13,819 nucleotides of DNA from Candidatus Peregrinibacteria bacterium (GCA_018664365.1 JABJOK010000040.1:1-13819), one strand, 5' to 3'. Numbered from the stretch's first letter, positions 1 through 7,796 are shown. The notes: generated by a model from the sequence alone, not told the origin. Program-made: numbers and translations.

Positions 1-1340
1 AACTGGCTCAAACACTTTCATACGGAGCAAGAATAATACAGGTACGTGGAACCTACTCAGACTGCGCAAAGCTAGCAGTGGAGATGTCAGAAAAGCACGG
101 ATTCTACCTTGCAGGAGATTACGCATTTCGATTGGAAGGACAAAAATCTCAAGCCTATGAAATAGCAGAACAGCTCGGGTGGAAGGCCCCAGACTATTTA
201 GTATGCCCAGTGGGATGCGGAACAAATCTTTCAGCAATATGGAAGGGATTTAAAGAACTCAAAAAGCTAGACCTAATCGATAGCCTACCAAAATTAATCG
301 CAGTTCAACCACATGGATGTAACGTTGTCGTTCAAGCCCAAAATTCAAAATCCAAAAAACTTATAGTCCTCGAAAAACCAGACACAATCTGCAGCGCAGT
401 AGCAGCTGGTAATCCCCTAGACGGGAAAAAAGTTCTTCAAGGATTGAAAGAATCTAAAGGAAAAGCTGTTGAAGTTTCAGATGGAGAAACTTTAGAAGTA
501 GAACAGATGATGGCAAAAGAAGAGGCCATATTTGTAGAGCCATCAGGAGCATTATCAATGGCAGCGGTTCAAAAGCTTCAGGAGAAAAAATTCTTCAAGC
601 CTACTGACGTAGTAGTTTGCGTGGCTACAGGAAACGGATTAAAGGATCCGAAGTCTGCCACGAAAATTGTTCCAGATCCTCCAACAATCGATCCAGAGAT
701 GAGCGAAGTAGATAATTATTTGAAGCACAAGCTCTATCATATCCAATCAGAGGGAATCAAAAACAAGCAAAAAGTTCTTTGGGATAAGATTCCAACAATT
801 GCTCAAATCAAAAAAATCATCAACACAGAATTCGGAGTTGAACTCACAAAGGAAGTCCTAGAACAGGTTTTAGATAGCGTACGTGCCTACGAAACAAAAG
901 GAAAAGCCGTTGCAAAACAAGACCTTCAAAACATCATTGAAGAACACCTCGACGAATATCATCACAAGAATAAATATTTAGAAATCATCGACTTTGAAAC
1001 CAAGACCTCGAAGTACAATAAGGCTCAGGCCAGCGTAAAACTAAGATATGGAGACAAGGTTCTACTTGGACAAGCTGAAGGTGTAGGAACCGTAGATGCC
1101 ATAATAAAAGCACTAAAGAAAGGATTCAAAGAGCACGATAAATTGTTTATCAAACTAACTGATTACCACGTAGAAATATTCACAGGTGGAGTAGATGCCT
1201 CGGTTAAAGTAGTAATGACTGCAATCGATAAAAATGGAAACCGCATAATCGCACAGGCAACATCACCAGATGTAATTGTGGCCTCTGTTACCGCTTTTGA
1301 GAAATGCTACAACTTCCTCTACTATAAGAACCATAAATAA
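1..1340 (+). CDS. thrC: Threonine synthase fused to a LeuA-type C-terminal regulatory domain (5' end missing)
   Basis: The reading frame is open from the first full codon at position 3, so the N-terminus and the PLP lysine lie outside the window. The GTG at 78 is internal, because the codons before it already read as threonine synthase. Visible family signatures are EGQK followed by a YEIAEQLGW-like stretch, the PLP-phosphate loop PVGCGTN (207-227), EPSGALS (from 537) and TGNGLKDP (627-650). Threonine synthase converts O-phosphohomoserine to threonine. After about position 745 the protein is not threonine synthase. Positions 790-960 resemble the helical linker of 2-isopropylmalate synthase. 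Positions 972-1330 resemble the LeuA dimer/allosteric domain, with GVGTVDA, an LTDYHVEIFTGG-like strand and a SPDVIVASVTAF segment. That domain binds leucine in LeuA and isoleucine in citramalate synthase. The ilv genes follow after 11 nt. Feedback by a branched-chain amino acid is my inference. A threonine dehydratase activity is the main alternative for the catalytic part. Confidence 0.85.
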   Translation, partial: LAQTLSYGARIIQVRGTYSDCAKLAVEMSEKHGFYLAGDYAFRLEGQKSQAYEIAEQLGWKAPDYLVCPVGCGTNLSAIWKGFKELKKLDLIDSLPKLIAVQPHGCNVVVQAQNSKSKKLIVLEKPDTICSAVAAGNPLDGKKVLQGLKESKGKAVEVSDGETLEVEQMMAKEEAIFVEPSGALSMAAVQKLQEKKFFKPTDVVVCVATGNGLKDPKSATKIVPDPPTIDPEMSEVDNYLKHKLYHIQSEGIKNKQKVLWDKIPTIAQIKKIINTEFGVELTKEVLEQVLDSVRAYETKGKAVAKQDLQNIIEEHLDEYHHKNKYLEIIDFETKTSKYNKAQASVKLRYGDKVLLGQAEGVGTVDAIIKALKKGFKEHDKLFIKLTDYHVEIFTGGVDASVKVVMTAIDKNGNRIIAQATSPDVIVASVTAFEKCYNFLYYKNHK

Positions 1341-1351
1341 CCCATTCTCTC

Positions 1352-2275
1352 ATGTCTAAAACATTCCCATACGCATACATTAGAAAAAAAATGACGCCAA
1401 TTGCAAAAGCACAAGTTCCAATTATGTGTAAAGCAGTGCAGTACGGACTTGGAGTGTTTTCAGGAATCCGAGGACACTGGAATGCTAAGGACAAAAACTT
1501 ATACTTATTCAGACCCGAGGATCACTTTCGCCGTCTCGAAGAGGCAGCAAAGATAACGGGGATGAAGCTCAACTTAAGCTATCCAAAATTTCTAGAGATC
1601 ATCACAAAGCTAATTAAAAAGAACAAAGCAAAAGAAGACGTATACCTAAGACCAACACTTTACGCAGCATCAACAAAGCTTACTCCACGCTTCGACAATA
1701 CAGACGACGATTTAGCAATCTATATGATTTCATTAAAAGATTACTTCAGCTCATCAGATGGATTAAACGTATGCGTTTCAAGCTGGAGAAGATTCGATGA
1801 CGATGCGATCTCTTCAAAAGCAAAGATCACCGGAGCATACTGCAACTCAGCTCTCGCAAAAACAGAGGCAATAAATAACGGCTACGATGAAGCAATTTTC
1901 CTTAATAGAGATGGCAACGTTTGTGAAGCTTCAGGCGCAAACATATTCGGAATCAAAAACGGAGAAGTCTGGACTCCCCCACTATCTGCAAACAATTTAA
2001 ACGGAATAACTAGAAGATCAATAATTGAACTTTTCAAGAACGAGCACGATTTAAAAGTAAGAGAAGAAAATTTTGATCGCTCAATGCTCTACACATTTGA
2101 TGAATTATTCTTCACAGGAACTGCAGCAAAAGTAACTGCAATTACATCAGTTGATCAAAGAAAAATAGGCACAGGGAAAGCAGGAAAAACAACAAAGAAG
2201 CTAATAAATATATTCACCAAGATCACAAATGGAGAGCTTGAGGAATATAAAAAATGGCTTACACCAATTTACTAA
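1352..2275 (+). CDS. ilvE: Branched-chain amino acid aminotransferase
   Basis: This PLP fold-type IV transaminase interconverts valine, leucine and isoleucine with their 2-oxo acids, using glutamate/2-oxoglutarate. At 307 residues it has the usual family length. The Schiff-base lysine is most likely K158, in the AKITGAY segment. The class IV signature follows as E192-A-S-G-A-N-I-F, and the phosphate-binding loops appear as NNLNGITRR (214-222) and TGTAAKVTAI. The N-terminus also matches, with YGLGVFSGIR at 31-40. The ATG at 1352 lies 11 nt after the preceding stop, with no recognisable Shine-Dalgarno sequence. It sits between the threonine synthase fusion and ilvC, and is presumably on the same transcript. 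D-amino-acid transaminase or aminodeoxychorismate lyase are relatives, but the ilv context and the motifs favour IlvE. Confidence 0.95.
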   Translation: MSKTFPYAYIRKKMTPIAKAQVPIMCKAVQYGLGVFSGIRGHWNAKDKNLYLFRPEDHFRRLEEAAKITGMKLNLSYPKFLEIITKLIKKNKAKEDVYLRPTLYAASTKLTPRFDNTDDDLAIYMISLKDYFSSSDGLNVCVSSWRRFDDDAISSKAKITGAYCNSALAKTEAINNGYDEAIFLNRDGNVCEASGANIFGIKNGEVWTPPLSANNLNGITRRSIIELFKNEHDLKVREENFDRSMLYTFDELFFTGTAAKVTAITSVDQRKIGTGKAGKTTKKLINIFTKITNGELEEYKKWLTPIY

Positions 2276-2284
2276 ATTCACATC

Positions 2285-3340
2285 ATGACAAAATTAAACT
2301 TTGGAGGGACAGAAGAAGAGGTGGTAACTAGAGAGGAGTATCCAATGGATAAGTGCCAGGATATTTTGAAGGAAGAAACTGTCGCAGTTCTTGGATATGG
2401 AGTTCAGGGCCCAGGGCAAGCATTGAACATGCGCGACAACAAAGTGAATGTAATTATAGGGCAAAGAAAAGGATCCGCATCTTGGGAGAAAGCACTTAAG
2501 GATGGATGGGTAGAAGGAGAAACTTTATTTGAATTAGAAGAAGCAGCAGAAAGAGGAACCGTAATTATGTATTTACTTTCAGATGCCGGACAAAAATTGA
2601 TGTGGGACAAGATAAAACCACACCTAAAAGAAGGAGATGCTCTATATTTTTCACACGGATTTTCAATTGTTTATAAAGATAGAACTGGAGTTGTTCCTCC
2701 AGAGAACGTGGACGTTATTTTGGCAGCACCAAAGGGTCCAGGAGGGATGGTTAGAAAGCACTTTTTGGATGGAAAAGGAGTGAATTCATCATTTGCGATT
2801 CATCAAGACGCGACTGGTCATGCCAAAGAAAGATGTATAGCCCTCGCAATGACAATCGGGTCAGGATTCTTGTTTGAGACAACTTTCCAAAACGAAGTTT
2901 ATTCAGATCTAACTGGAGAGCGAGGAGTCCTTATGGGAGCGCTGGCTGGAATAATGGAGGCACAATACGATTTATTTAGAAAACATGGACACAGCCCATC
3001 TGAGGCCTTCAACGAGACTGTTGAAGAGGCAACTCAGTCACTAATTCCATTGATCGCTCAGAATGGAATGGATTGGATGTTCGCAAACTGTTCTACAACA
3101 GCACAACGAGGAGCACTTGATTGGAAGAATAAATTTAAAGACGCCGTAACGCCTGTCTTTGATGACCTATATGAAAGTGTAAAAACCGGTGAAGAAACTC
3201 AAATAACACTAGATGCAAATTCAGACTCAGATTACAGAGCAAAGCTTCAAGAAGAACTTGATGAAATTGGAAACTCAGAGATGTGGCAGGCAGGAAAAAC
3301 AGTTCGAGGGCTAAGACCAGAGAATCAAAAAGATAACTAA
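2285..3340 (+). CDS. ilvC: Ketol-acid reductoisomerase, class I, Bacteroidetes/fungal-like
   Basis: The enzyme isomerises and reduces acetolactate or acetohydroxybutyrate to the dihydroxy acid, the second common step to valine and isoleucine. The 351-residue protein has a Rossmann loop GYGVQGPGQ (37-45), and an R-K-G-S-A-S-W cofactor loop (61-67) of the kind that contacts the NADPH 2'-phosphate. It also has H124 in YFSHG and K150 in the APKGPG segment. The Mg2+ ligands are placed as in class I enzymes: D208, E212, E244 and E248, with the SDLTGERG and FNETVEEATQSL signatures. The C-terminus ends in a VRGLRPENQ-like motif. The wording of the sequence (for example HGHSPSEAFNETVEEATQSL and CSTTAQRGALDW) is what I remember from Bacteroidetes and from yeast Ilv5, rather than from E. 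coli or Bacillus IlvC. The ATG lies 9 nt after the ilvE stop without a Shine-Dalgarno sequence. Confidence 0.96.
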   Translation: MTKLNFGGTEEEVVTREEYPMDKCQDILKEETVAVLGYGVQGPGQALNMRDNKVNVIIGQRKGSASWEKALKDGWVEGETLFELEEAAERGTVIMYLLSDAGQKLMWDKIKPHLKEGDALYFSHGFSIVYKDRTGVVPPENVDVILAAPKGPGGMVRKHFLDGKGVNSSFAIHQDATGHAKERCIALAMTIGSGFLFETTFQNEVYSDLTGERGVLMGALAGIMEAQYDLFRKHGHSPSEAFNETVEEATQSLIPLIAQNGMDWMFANCSTTAQRGALDWKNKFKDAVTPVFDDLYESVKTGEETQITLDANSDSDYRAKLQEELDEIGNSEMWQAGKTVRGLRPENQKDN

Positions 3341-3344
3341 CATA

Positions 3345-5102
3345 ATGTCAGACAAAGATTTAAAACTCGGTTCAGAAATATTCTGTGACGCTCTACTCGA
3401 AGAGGGAGTTGATCTCATGTTCGGAATTCCAGGGGGAGTAATCCTTCCGCTATATGACAAGCTAAATAAGTTTGGACACCACGTACGCCACATTCTTCCA
3501 CGACATGAACAGGGAGGAGGATTTGCCGCAGATGGTTATGCGCGAGTTACAGGAAGAACAGGAGTAGCAATCGGAACATCTGGTCCAGGAGCAACAAATC
3601 TTCTTACAGCGATTGCAAATTCAATGCTGGACTCAGTTCCAGTTGTCTACATAACAGGCCAGGTCACAGCAGATATGATGGGGACAGATGCATTTCAGGA
3701 AACAGACATCATTGGAATGACAATGCCAATAGTTAAACATTCAGAATTAGTTACAGATGCAAAAGATGTAGCCAGGGCAGTTAAGGAGGCCTTCCACATT
3801 GCCAACTCGGGAAGACCAGGACCAGTTCACATCGACTTCACGAAAGACGCCTGGGTTACCAAGGCAGAGCAAACGCCATATGAAGAAATTAAATTGGATC
3901 TTCCGGGATATAGTCCCCTACCAGATCCACAGGCAACTGATGAAGAGATCAAAAAACTTGAGGAACTTTTGGACGATCCCAATACTAAACCAATGATCAT
4001 CGCTGGTCACGGAGTAGAAATTGCAAAAGCACAAAAAGAACTTCTAGAGTTTGCAGAAAAACATAATATCCCAGTCTGCAACACCCTTCTTGGGCTCTCT
4101 ACATTCCCACAAGACCATAAATTGTTTGCAGGAATGATAGGGATGCATGGAGATGCTGTTACAAACTACGCAGTTCATGATGCGAATTTAGTAATCTCTG
4201 TTGGATCAAGATTCGATGATAGAATTTTCGGAAATCTAGAAGCATTCTGCAAAGATACGAAGTTCGTTCACGTAGACATAGATGTTTCAGAGTTTCACAA
4301 AATGGTAAAAACAGATCTTCCGTTAGCGGGAGATGCAAAAGATATATTAGAAAGAGCGAACACATTAATTGGCAAAGAACACAAATATCCAGAGTGGTGG
4401 AAACAAATTGAAGAATGGAAAAAAGAATATGGTTTCTTAGACTTCAAGGTAAATCCAGTGAACGATGACACCTTTTTAAGCCAACCAAGAATAGTAAAAA
4501 TGATCTCCGATGCCACAAACGGTGAGGCGATAGTATCGGCAGATGTAGGGCGACACCAGATGTGGACGGGCCGCTTCTACCGTTTCAAACATCCAAACTC
4601 TCACCTCTCATCAGGAGGGCTTGGCTCAATGGGGTACGGACTCCCCGCTGCAATCGGCGCGGCCCTTGGAGTTCCTGGCCGTGAAGTTTGGGTAATAAAC
4701 GGAGACGGTGGAATCCAAATGAACATACAGGAATTTGCAACAATCAAAGAGCACAACCTCCCAATTAAGATCGCAATAATGGAAGACTCAAGCCTCGGAA
4801 TGGTGCGACAATGGCAGAACCTTCTATTCCAAGGAAACCTTTCCCACTCAGTTCTTAAAAATCCAGACTTTGTTAAAATCGCAGAGGCAAACGGAATCCC
4901 AGCCTTCCGCGCAAAGACCTACGAAGAAGCAGAAGAGGCAATCAAGAAAGTAAGAGAAATAAACGGCCCAGCACTAATCACATTCATGGTGGATCCAGAC
5001 GAGCACGTATTCCCAATGGTTCCACCAAACACACCGCTCAACGAACAAGCATTATCAAATGAAGACCTTCTAAATGATAGAAAAAAGCAACAACCATTAT
5101 AA
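3345..5102 (+). CDS. ilvB: Acetolactate synthase, large catalytic subunit
   Basis: This ThDP-, Mg2+- and FAD-dependent enzyme condenses two pyruvates to acetolactate, or pyruvate with 2-oxobutyrate to acetohydroxybutyrate, the first common step to valine and isoleucine. The 585-residue length is typical. The order is FGIPGG (26-31), catalytic E55 in RHEQGG, TSGPGATN, GTDAFQE, the central FAD domain, then the C-terminal ThDP domain with G453-D454-G455 and LGMVRQWQ. The usual Asn-Asn of the ThDP motif reads Glu480-Asp481 here. The metal-binding Asn (N577 in yeast, 27 residues after the motif Asp) is therefore Asp481. Glyoxylate carboligase and other ThDP decarboxylases are paralogues, but the fit to AHAS and the adjacent small subunit settle the call. 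It starts 4 nt after ilvC, with no clear Shine-Dalgarno sequence. Confidence 0.95.
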   Translation: MSDKDLKLGSEIFCDALLEEGVDLMFGIPGGVILPLYDKLNKFGHHVRHILPRHEQGGGFAADGYARVTGRTGVAIGTSGPGATNLLTAIANSMLDSVPVVYITGQVTADMMGTDAFQETDIIGMTMPIVKHSELVTDAKDVARAVKEAFHIANSGRPGPVHIDFTKDAWVTKAEQTPYEEIKLDLPGYSPLPDPQATDEEIKKLEELLDDPNTKPMIIAGHGVEIAKAQKELLEFAEKHNIPVCNTLLGLSTFPQDHKLFAGMIGMHGDAVTNYAVHDANLVISVGSRFDDRIFGNLEAFCKDTKFVHVDIDVSEFHKMVKTDLPLAGDAKDILERANTLIGKEHKYPEWWKQIEEWKKEYGFLDFKVNPVNDDTFLSQPRIVKMISDATNGEAIVSADVGRHQMWTGRFYRFKHPNSHLSSGGLGSMGYGLPAAIGAALGVPGREVWVINGDGGIQMNIQEFATIKEHNLPIKIAIMEDSSLGMVRQWQNLLFQGNLSHSVLKNPDFVKIAEANGIPAFRAKTYEEAEEAIKKVREINGPALITFMVDPDEHVFPMVPPNTPLNEQALSNEDLLNDRKKQQPL

Positions 5103-5346
5103 AGCGACTGCAACGGTCCAAAACAAAGTAGGTGTACTCGCCCGCATGACAGTTATGCTCAGGAAATTCAACGTGAACATTCACTCAATGAGCATCGAAA
5201 CCGTGGATGAAAAAGAAGAATTCTTCAACCTATACTTCGTACTTGATACCTCAAAAAACCCCGATGAATTCACCATCGTAATGAAAAAGCTAGAACGTCT
5301 AGTTCCAGTGGTAAAGGTAGAATACAGTGAATGTGCCCCTACTTAA
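5074..5346 (+). CDS. ilvN: Acetolactate synthase, small regulatory subunit (ACT domain only)
   Basis: This 90-residue protein is a single ACT domain, with NKVGVLARMTVMLRKFNVNIHSMSIE at about residues 17-42, the canonical IlvN/IlvH valine-binding fold, and a KLERLVPVVKVEY strand at the end. ACT subunits dimerise, bind valine and tune the large subunit. The C-terminal domain found in longer IlvH proteins (about 160 residues) is absent, so it resembles the short E. coli IlvN form. The ATG at 5074 lies inside the end of ilvB, overlapping by 29 nt, which suggests translational coupling. Only a weak GAAG precedes it. The stop lies inside the 3' end of the convergent yajQ gene. No separate terminator is visible for the ilv operon. 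Confidence 0.92.
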   Translation: MIEKSNNHYKATATVQNKVGVLARMTVMLRKFNVNIHSMSIETVDEKEEFFNLYFVLDTSKNPDEFTIVMKKLERLVPVVKVEYSECAPT

Positions 5347-5833
5347 AGTTCGTGTAATTCAGTGGAACTTCCAAAGATTCATCTTCATTCAGCATGCGCA
5401 TTGCAGCTTGAAGATCATCAATCGACTTTGCAGAAACCCTAACGCTATCCCCCTGAATCACAGACTTAGTCTTTGGAAAACTATCTCTAATAAGCTTGGA
5501 AATCTTTTTCGCATTCTCCTGATCAAGCGCTGTAACTAGCTTCATCTCCTGTACTACTCTCATTCCACCCACCTCTTTAATATCCTCACGTTTTAAGATT
5601 TTTGGTGAAAGACTTCTCGCAATCATCTTTTGAAGAAGAATTCCGTAAACCGCCTCAATCTGATTATGACTCGCCGCATTGACTTTAATTTGATCTTCAC
5701 TCAGTTCAATCTCAATTTTAGAATCTTTAAGATCGTACCTTGTAGTAGAGTCTCTCTTCGCTTGATCAACCGCATTTCTAAGCTCCTGAAAGTCAAAATC
5801 AACGCCAATATCCATAGAATGATCTGATGCCAT
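5339..5833 (-). CDS. yajQ: YajQ family nucleotide-binding protein
   Basis: The 164-residue product matches the YajQ (UPF0234) family: a FDFQELRNAVDQAKRD-like N-terminal helix, a TRYDLKDS strand, and a C-terminal half with ALDQENAKKISKLIRDS, QGDSVRVSAKSIDDLQAAM and a final PLNYTNF strand. The fold is two tandem ferredoxin-like domains. Members bind nucleotides or tRNA, and in Xanthomonas the homologue is a cyclic-di-GMP receptor. What it binds here cannot be read from the sequence. The ATG at 5833 is used, although Met7 would give an N-terminus closer to typical homologues. An extended -10 (TGT-TAAAAT) sits about 30 nt upstream on the same strand. The last 8 nt overlap the end of ilvN tail-to-tail. 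Confidence 0.93.
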   Translation of the reverse strand: MASDHSMDIGVDFDFQELRNAVDQAKRDSTTRYDLKDSKIEIELSEDQIKVNAASHNQIEAVYGILLQKMIARSLSPKILKREDIKEVGGMRVVQEMKLVTALDQENAKKISKLIRDSFPKTKSVIQGDSVRVSAKSIDDLQAAMRMLNEDESLEVPLNYTNFK

Positions 5834-5860
5834 AGTAGTAAGTTAAAAAATACAATCAGC

Positions 5861-5869
5861 ATTTTAACA
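5861..5869 (-). promoter_or_regulatory. Extended -10 promoter element for yajQ
   Basis: On the minus strand the sequence reads TGT followed by TAAAAT, an extended -10. Transcription would begin near 5854 and give a leader of about 20 nt before the ATG at 5833, with no Shine-Dalgarno sequence in it. The -35 position 17 bp upstream is poor, as is common for extended -10 promoters. Confidence 0.5.
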
Positions 5870-5880
5870 CACCTATATAA

Positions 5881-5884
5881 GAGG
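5881..5884 (+). promoter_or_regulatory. Shine-Dalgarno site before the 5890 gene
   Basis: GAGG, followed by AAA, lies 5 nt before the ATG at 5890. It supports that start. It stands out because most plus-strand genes in this window, including all of the ilv genes with visible starts, lack a recognisable ribosome-binding site. Confidence 0.6.
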
Positions 5885-5889
5885 AAAGC

Positions 5890-6468
5890 ATGAAAATCAC
5901 CACGATTGACACGAATAGAAAAAGAATGTATAAACGATCACTATATAATCACTATCAAATGGCCCCTGAAGGACCCAGCGAAGATATTGAATTCACTCAT
6001 GCAGAGGCATTAGTCCCTTTGCGTGCTGTTCGCAGTGAACCGATAAATTATTCAAGTGTTCCTCCTATGGATGGAGGTAGCCCATATAAATCTTTTTTGA
6101 ACATGCCCGTTGCTATTAATCCCGATAGGCCAGATAAAGGTCTTTTAGTTACAAACAGCGATGGAAGAACTATAGGTATTCTAATTCAAAGTTATAGAAG
6201 AGCAGCTCAAGAATTTGACTATGAAAGAAGTGATGCTGTTAATTCCCCTATGAATGCCACGAACACAAGGGCCAATGGAATAGTAGTCGCGGGAGCTAAT
6301 ATTTTCGCAATGGAGGAAGACCTTAGAAATTCTTTGGTGGGAGGAAGAATAGTTTGGATAGGAATGAGGCAAGAAGACCCTGAAGATCGTCACGAGGAAA
6401 TGTGCGTCTTAATTGAAACACGCGATGGCCAAAGAGCATATTGGATATTCCCAAATGCCTTAGGATAA
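5890..6468 (+). CDS. Hypothetical protein, 192 residues, soluble
   Basis: I do not recognise this protein. It starts with a basic stretch (RKRMYKRSLYNHY), followed by an acidic, proline-containing linker. From about residue 85 it looks like a small beta-rich domain, with strands such as KGLLVTNSDGRTIGILIQSY, ANGIVVAGANIFAM, GGRIVWIGM and MCVLIETRDGQRAYWIF. No signal peptide or membrane helix is visible. A clear Shine-Dalgarno site supports the ATG. It diverges from yajQ across a 56-nt gap and is followed by 254 nt without a gene. Coding status is supported by length, ribosome-binding site and sensible amino acid composition, not by homology. Confidence 0.7.
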   Translation: MKITTIDTNRKRMYKRSLYNHYQMAPEGPSEDIEFTHAEALVPLRAVRSEPINYSSVPPMDGGSPYKSFLNMPVAINPDRPDKGLLVTNSDGRTIGILIQSYRRAAQEFDYERSDAVNSPMNATNTRANGIVVAGANIFAMEEDLRNSLVGGRIVWIGMRQEDPEDRHEEMCVLIETRDGQRAYWIFPNALG

Positions 6469-6722
6469 AAACACTTTATTTTGGACACAGTGACTGCAGC
6501 GGTTACAAAGTCTTACACTTCGCCTTAGAACTAAAGAAACGCCGCTATGTTAAGGGTTAGGCGATAGAAAGAATCTGAACAGTGATATTGAAAAACTCAA
6601 CACTGGTTGTTTTAAGCATGCCATAGTGTCTATAAGAGCAGATTTAAAATTATTGTAAATGAAGCTATTTAATATAAGCTCTAGCTAAGTGAAATAATAA
6701 AAATTACCAAAATACAACCATC
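6469..6722 (+). other. Intergenic region without a recognisable gene
   Basis: This 254-nt gap holds no long ORF and no tRNA. The only symmetry I see is a 6-bp inverted pair, TCGCCT (6520-6525) and AGGCGA (6559-6564), around a 33-nt loop, too weak to call. The first half is less AT-rich than the second, which probably contains the promoter of the 6723 gene. It could be decayed coding sequence. Confidence 0.4.
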
Positions 6723-7202
6723 ATGCAAACTAAATATAAAAAAATAGTAAAATCATTGGTTATAGGAATAATTATCTTTCTAATAATAAATCAATTAGAC
6801 GGGGAATTTTATAATTACCACATGCCTACCCTAAGCCCTATCCTGAAATTTTATTTCTACCCTATCCTGATTCTAGCTGATCTGATCAATTCAATAATTC
6901 CGATTGATGCAACCGTGTTTCACAAAACACTCTTAAATCCACACTATTATTATTTTCCCTTCCCCAAGACTGCAAGTGGAACTATTTTTCTCCCCGGAGT
7001 TTATACTCTCATAGTTGGCATAACTTGGACGTCTTTACTAGTGTATATTTACACTTCCGCGAAACGATTCAAAAAGATTCCAACTCCTTTCCGAATAATA
7101 CTATACATACTAGCAGTCATAATATTAACGTACCTCTCTTCGATTATTTCCCAATTGTTATTCGGACCCTGGTATCCACGCGTCTGCCCAGGATGTCCTT
7201 AA
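6723..7202 (+). CDS. Hypothetical four-helix membrane protein
   Basis: No family is recognised. The 159-residue product has four hydrophobic segments, at about residues 8-25, 38-61, 89-111 and 124-147. A short loop near residues 70-85 is rich in Tyr, Phe and Pro. The C-terminus ends GPWYPRVCPGCP, with a Cys-Pro-Gly-Cys pair that could bind metal or form a disulfide; this is only a suggestion. The ATG at 6723 has no Shine-Dalgarno sequence. The gene is noticeably AT-rich. The 111 nt that follow contain a small AAACC-TGCC-GGTTT hairpin (7246-7259) without a T run on this strand. Confidence 0.65.
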   Translation: MQTKYKKIVKSLVIGIIIFLIINQLDGEFYNYHMPTLSPILKFYFYPILILADLINSIIPIDATVFHKTLLNPHYYYFPFPKTASGTIFLPGVYTLIVGITWTSLLVYIYTSAKRFKKIPTPFRIILYILAVIILTYLSSIISQLLFGPWYPRVCPGCP

Positions 7203-7313
7203 GTTAATTCTTATTACTTCGACCATATGTTCTTTTGAATATTAAAAACCTGCCGGTTTAATTCAAAGATGAATTCGTATATATTAGTACAAAACACTAA
7301 TTAATCATTTCTT

Positions 7314-7781
7314 ATGAAAAAAATATTAATTTTATTATTAGTAGTTGGCTTGGGATACTTTGTGTACGCAAATTACTTCAATGAAAATATTCAAGAATTT
7401 GAAAATAGTTCTTACGGATATAAATTTAGCTATGATGCCAATAAATATACAGTTTTGATTAAAGACAACGATTTATCGAAAATTCAGATTACAACCAATC
7501 CAGGAGACGTACCTAGCGGAGCAATGACAATATGTGAAAAAAACAAGAATCCTGATTGCGATGGATTAAAAAAATATTTTGAGATAATGGCTCCTATTCA
7601 AAAATCCAGGAACGTAAACATTGGAGGAATAGAATTAAATATATTGGAAGGCGAGGGGAAAGAAGGAATTACCAGTGTTTTTGCAGAAATAGATCACGAC
7701 AAAAACACTTTCATAGTCGTATCATCATTTGTAGGAGATAAATTTTGGAACAAGTTCGTTGAAACTTTTTCGTTCAACTAA
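7314..7781 (+). CDS. Hypothetical signal-anchored extracytoplasmic protein
   Basis: This 155-residue protein begins MKK and has a hydrophobic segment at residues 4-20 that looks like a signal anchor or uncleaved signal peptide. It has no lipobox cysteine. The rest is soluble. The pattern SSYGYKFSYDANKYTV, later strands, and the closing FWNKFVETFSF resemble small PsbP/MOG1-like lipoprotein domains common in candidate-phylum genomes, but I cannot assign it firmly. The two cysteines (CEKNKNPDC) could form a disulfide. A possible promoter has TTTAAT (7257-7262) and TATATT (7280-7285) with 17-bp spacing. It ends 15 nt before the 3' end of the convergent tRNA-Thr. Confidence 0.7.
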   Translation: MKKILILLLVVGLGYFVYANYFNENIQEFENSSYGYKFSYDANKYTVLIKDNDLSKIQITTNPGDVPSGAMTICEKNKNPDCDGLKKYFEIMAPIQKSRNVNIGGIELNILEGEGKEGITSVFAEIDHDKNTFIVVSSFVGDKFWNKFVETFSFN

Positions 7782-7796
7782 AAACTACAGTCTATC

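Noticed and set aside
5868..5877. A match to the tRNA-Thr 3' region (CACCTAT) as a left attachment site
   Set aside because: Only 7 nt match, which is expected by chance.
7246..7259. AAACC-TGCC-GGTTT hairpin as a terminator of the membrane-protein gene
   Set aside because: A 5-bp stem without a T run on the plus strand is too weak to call.
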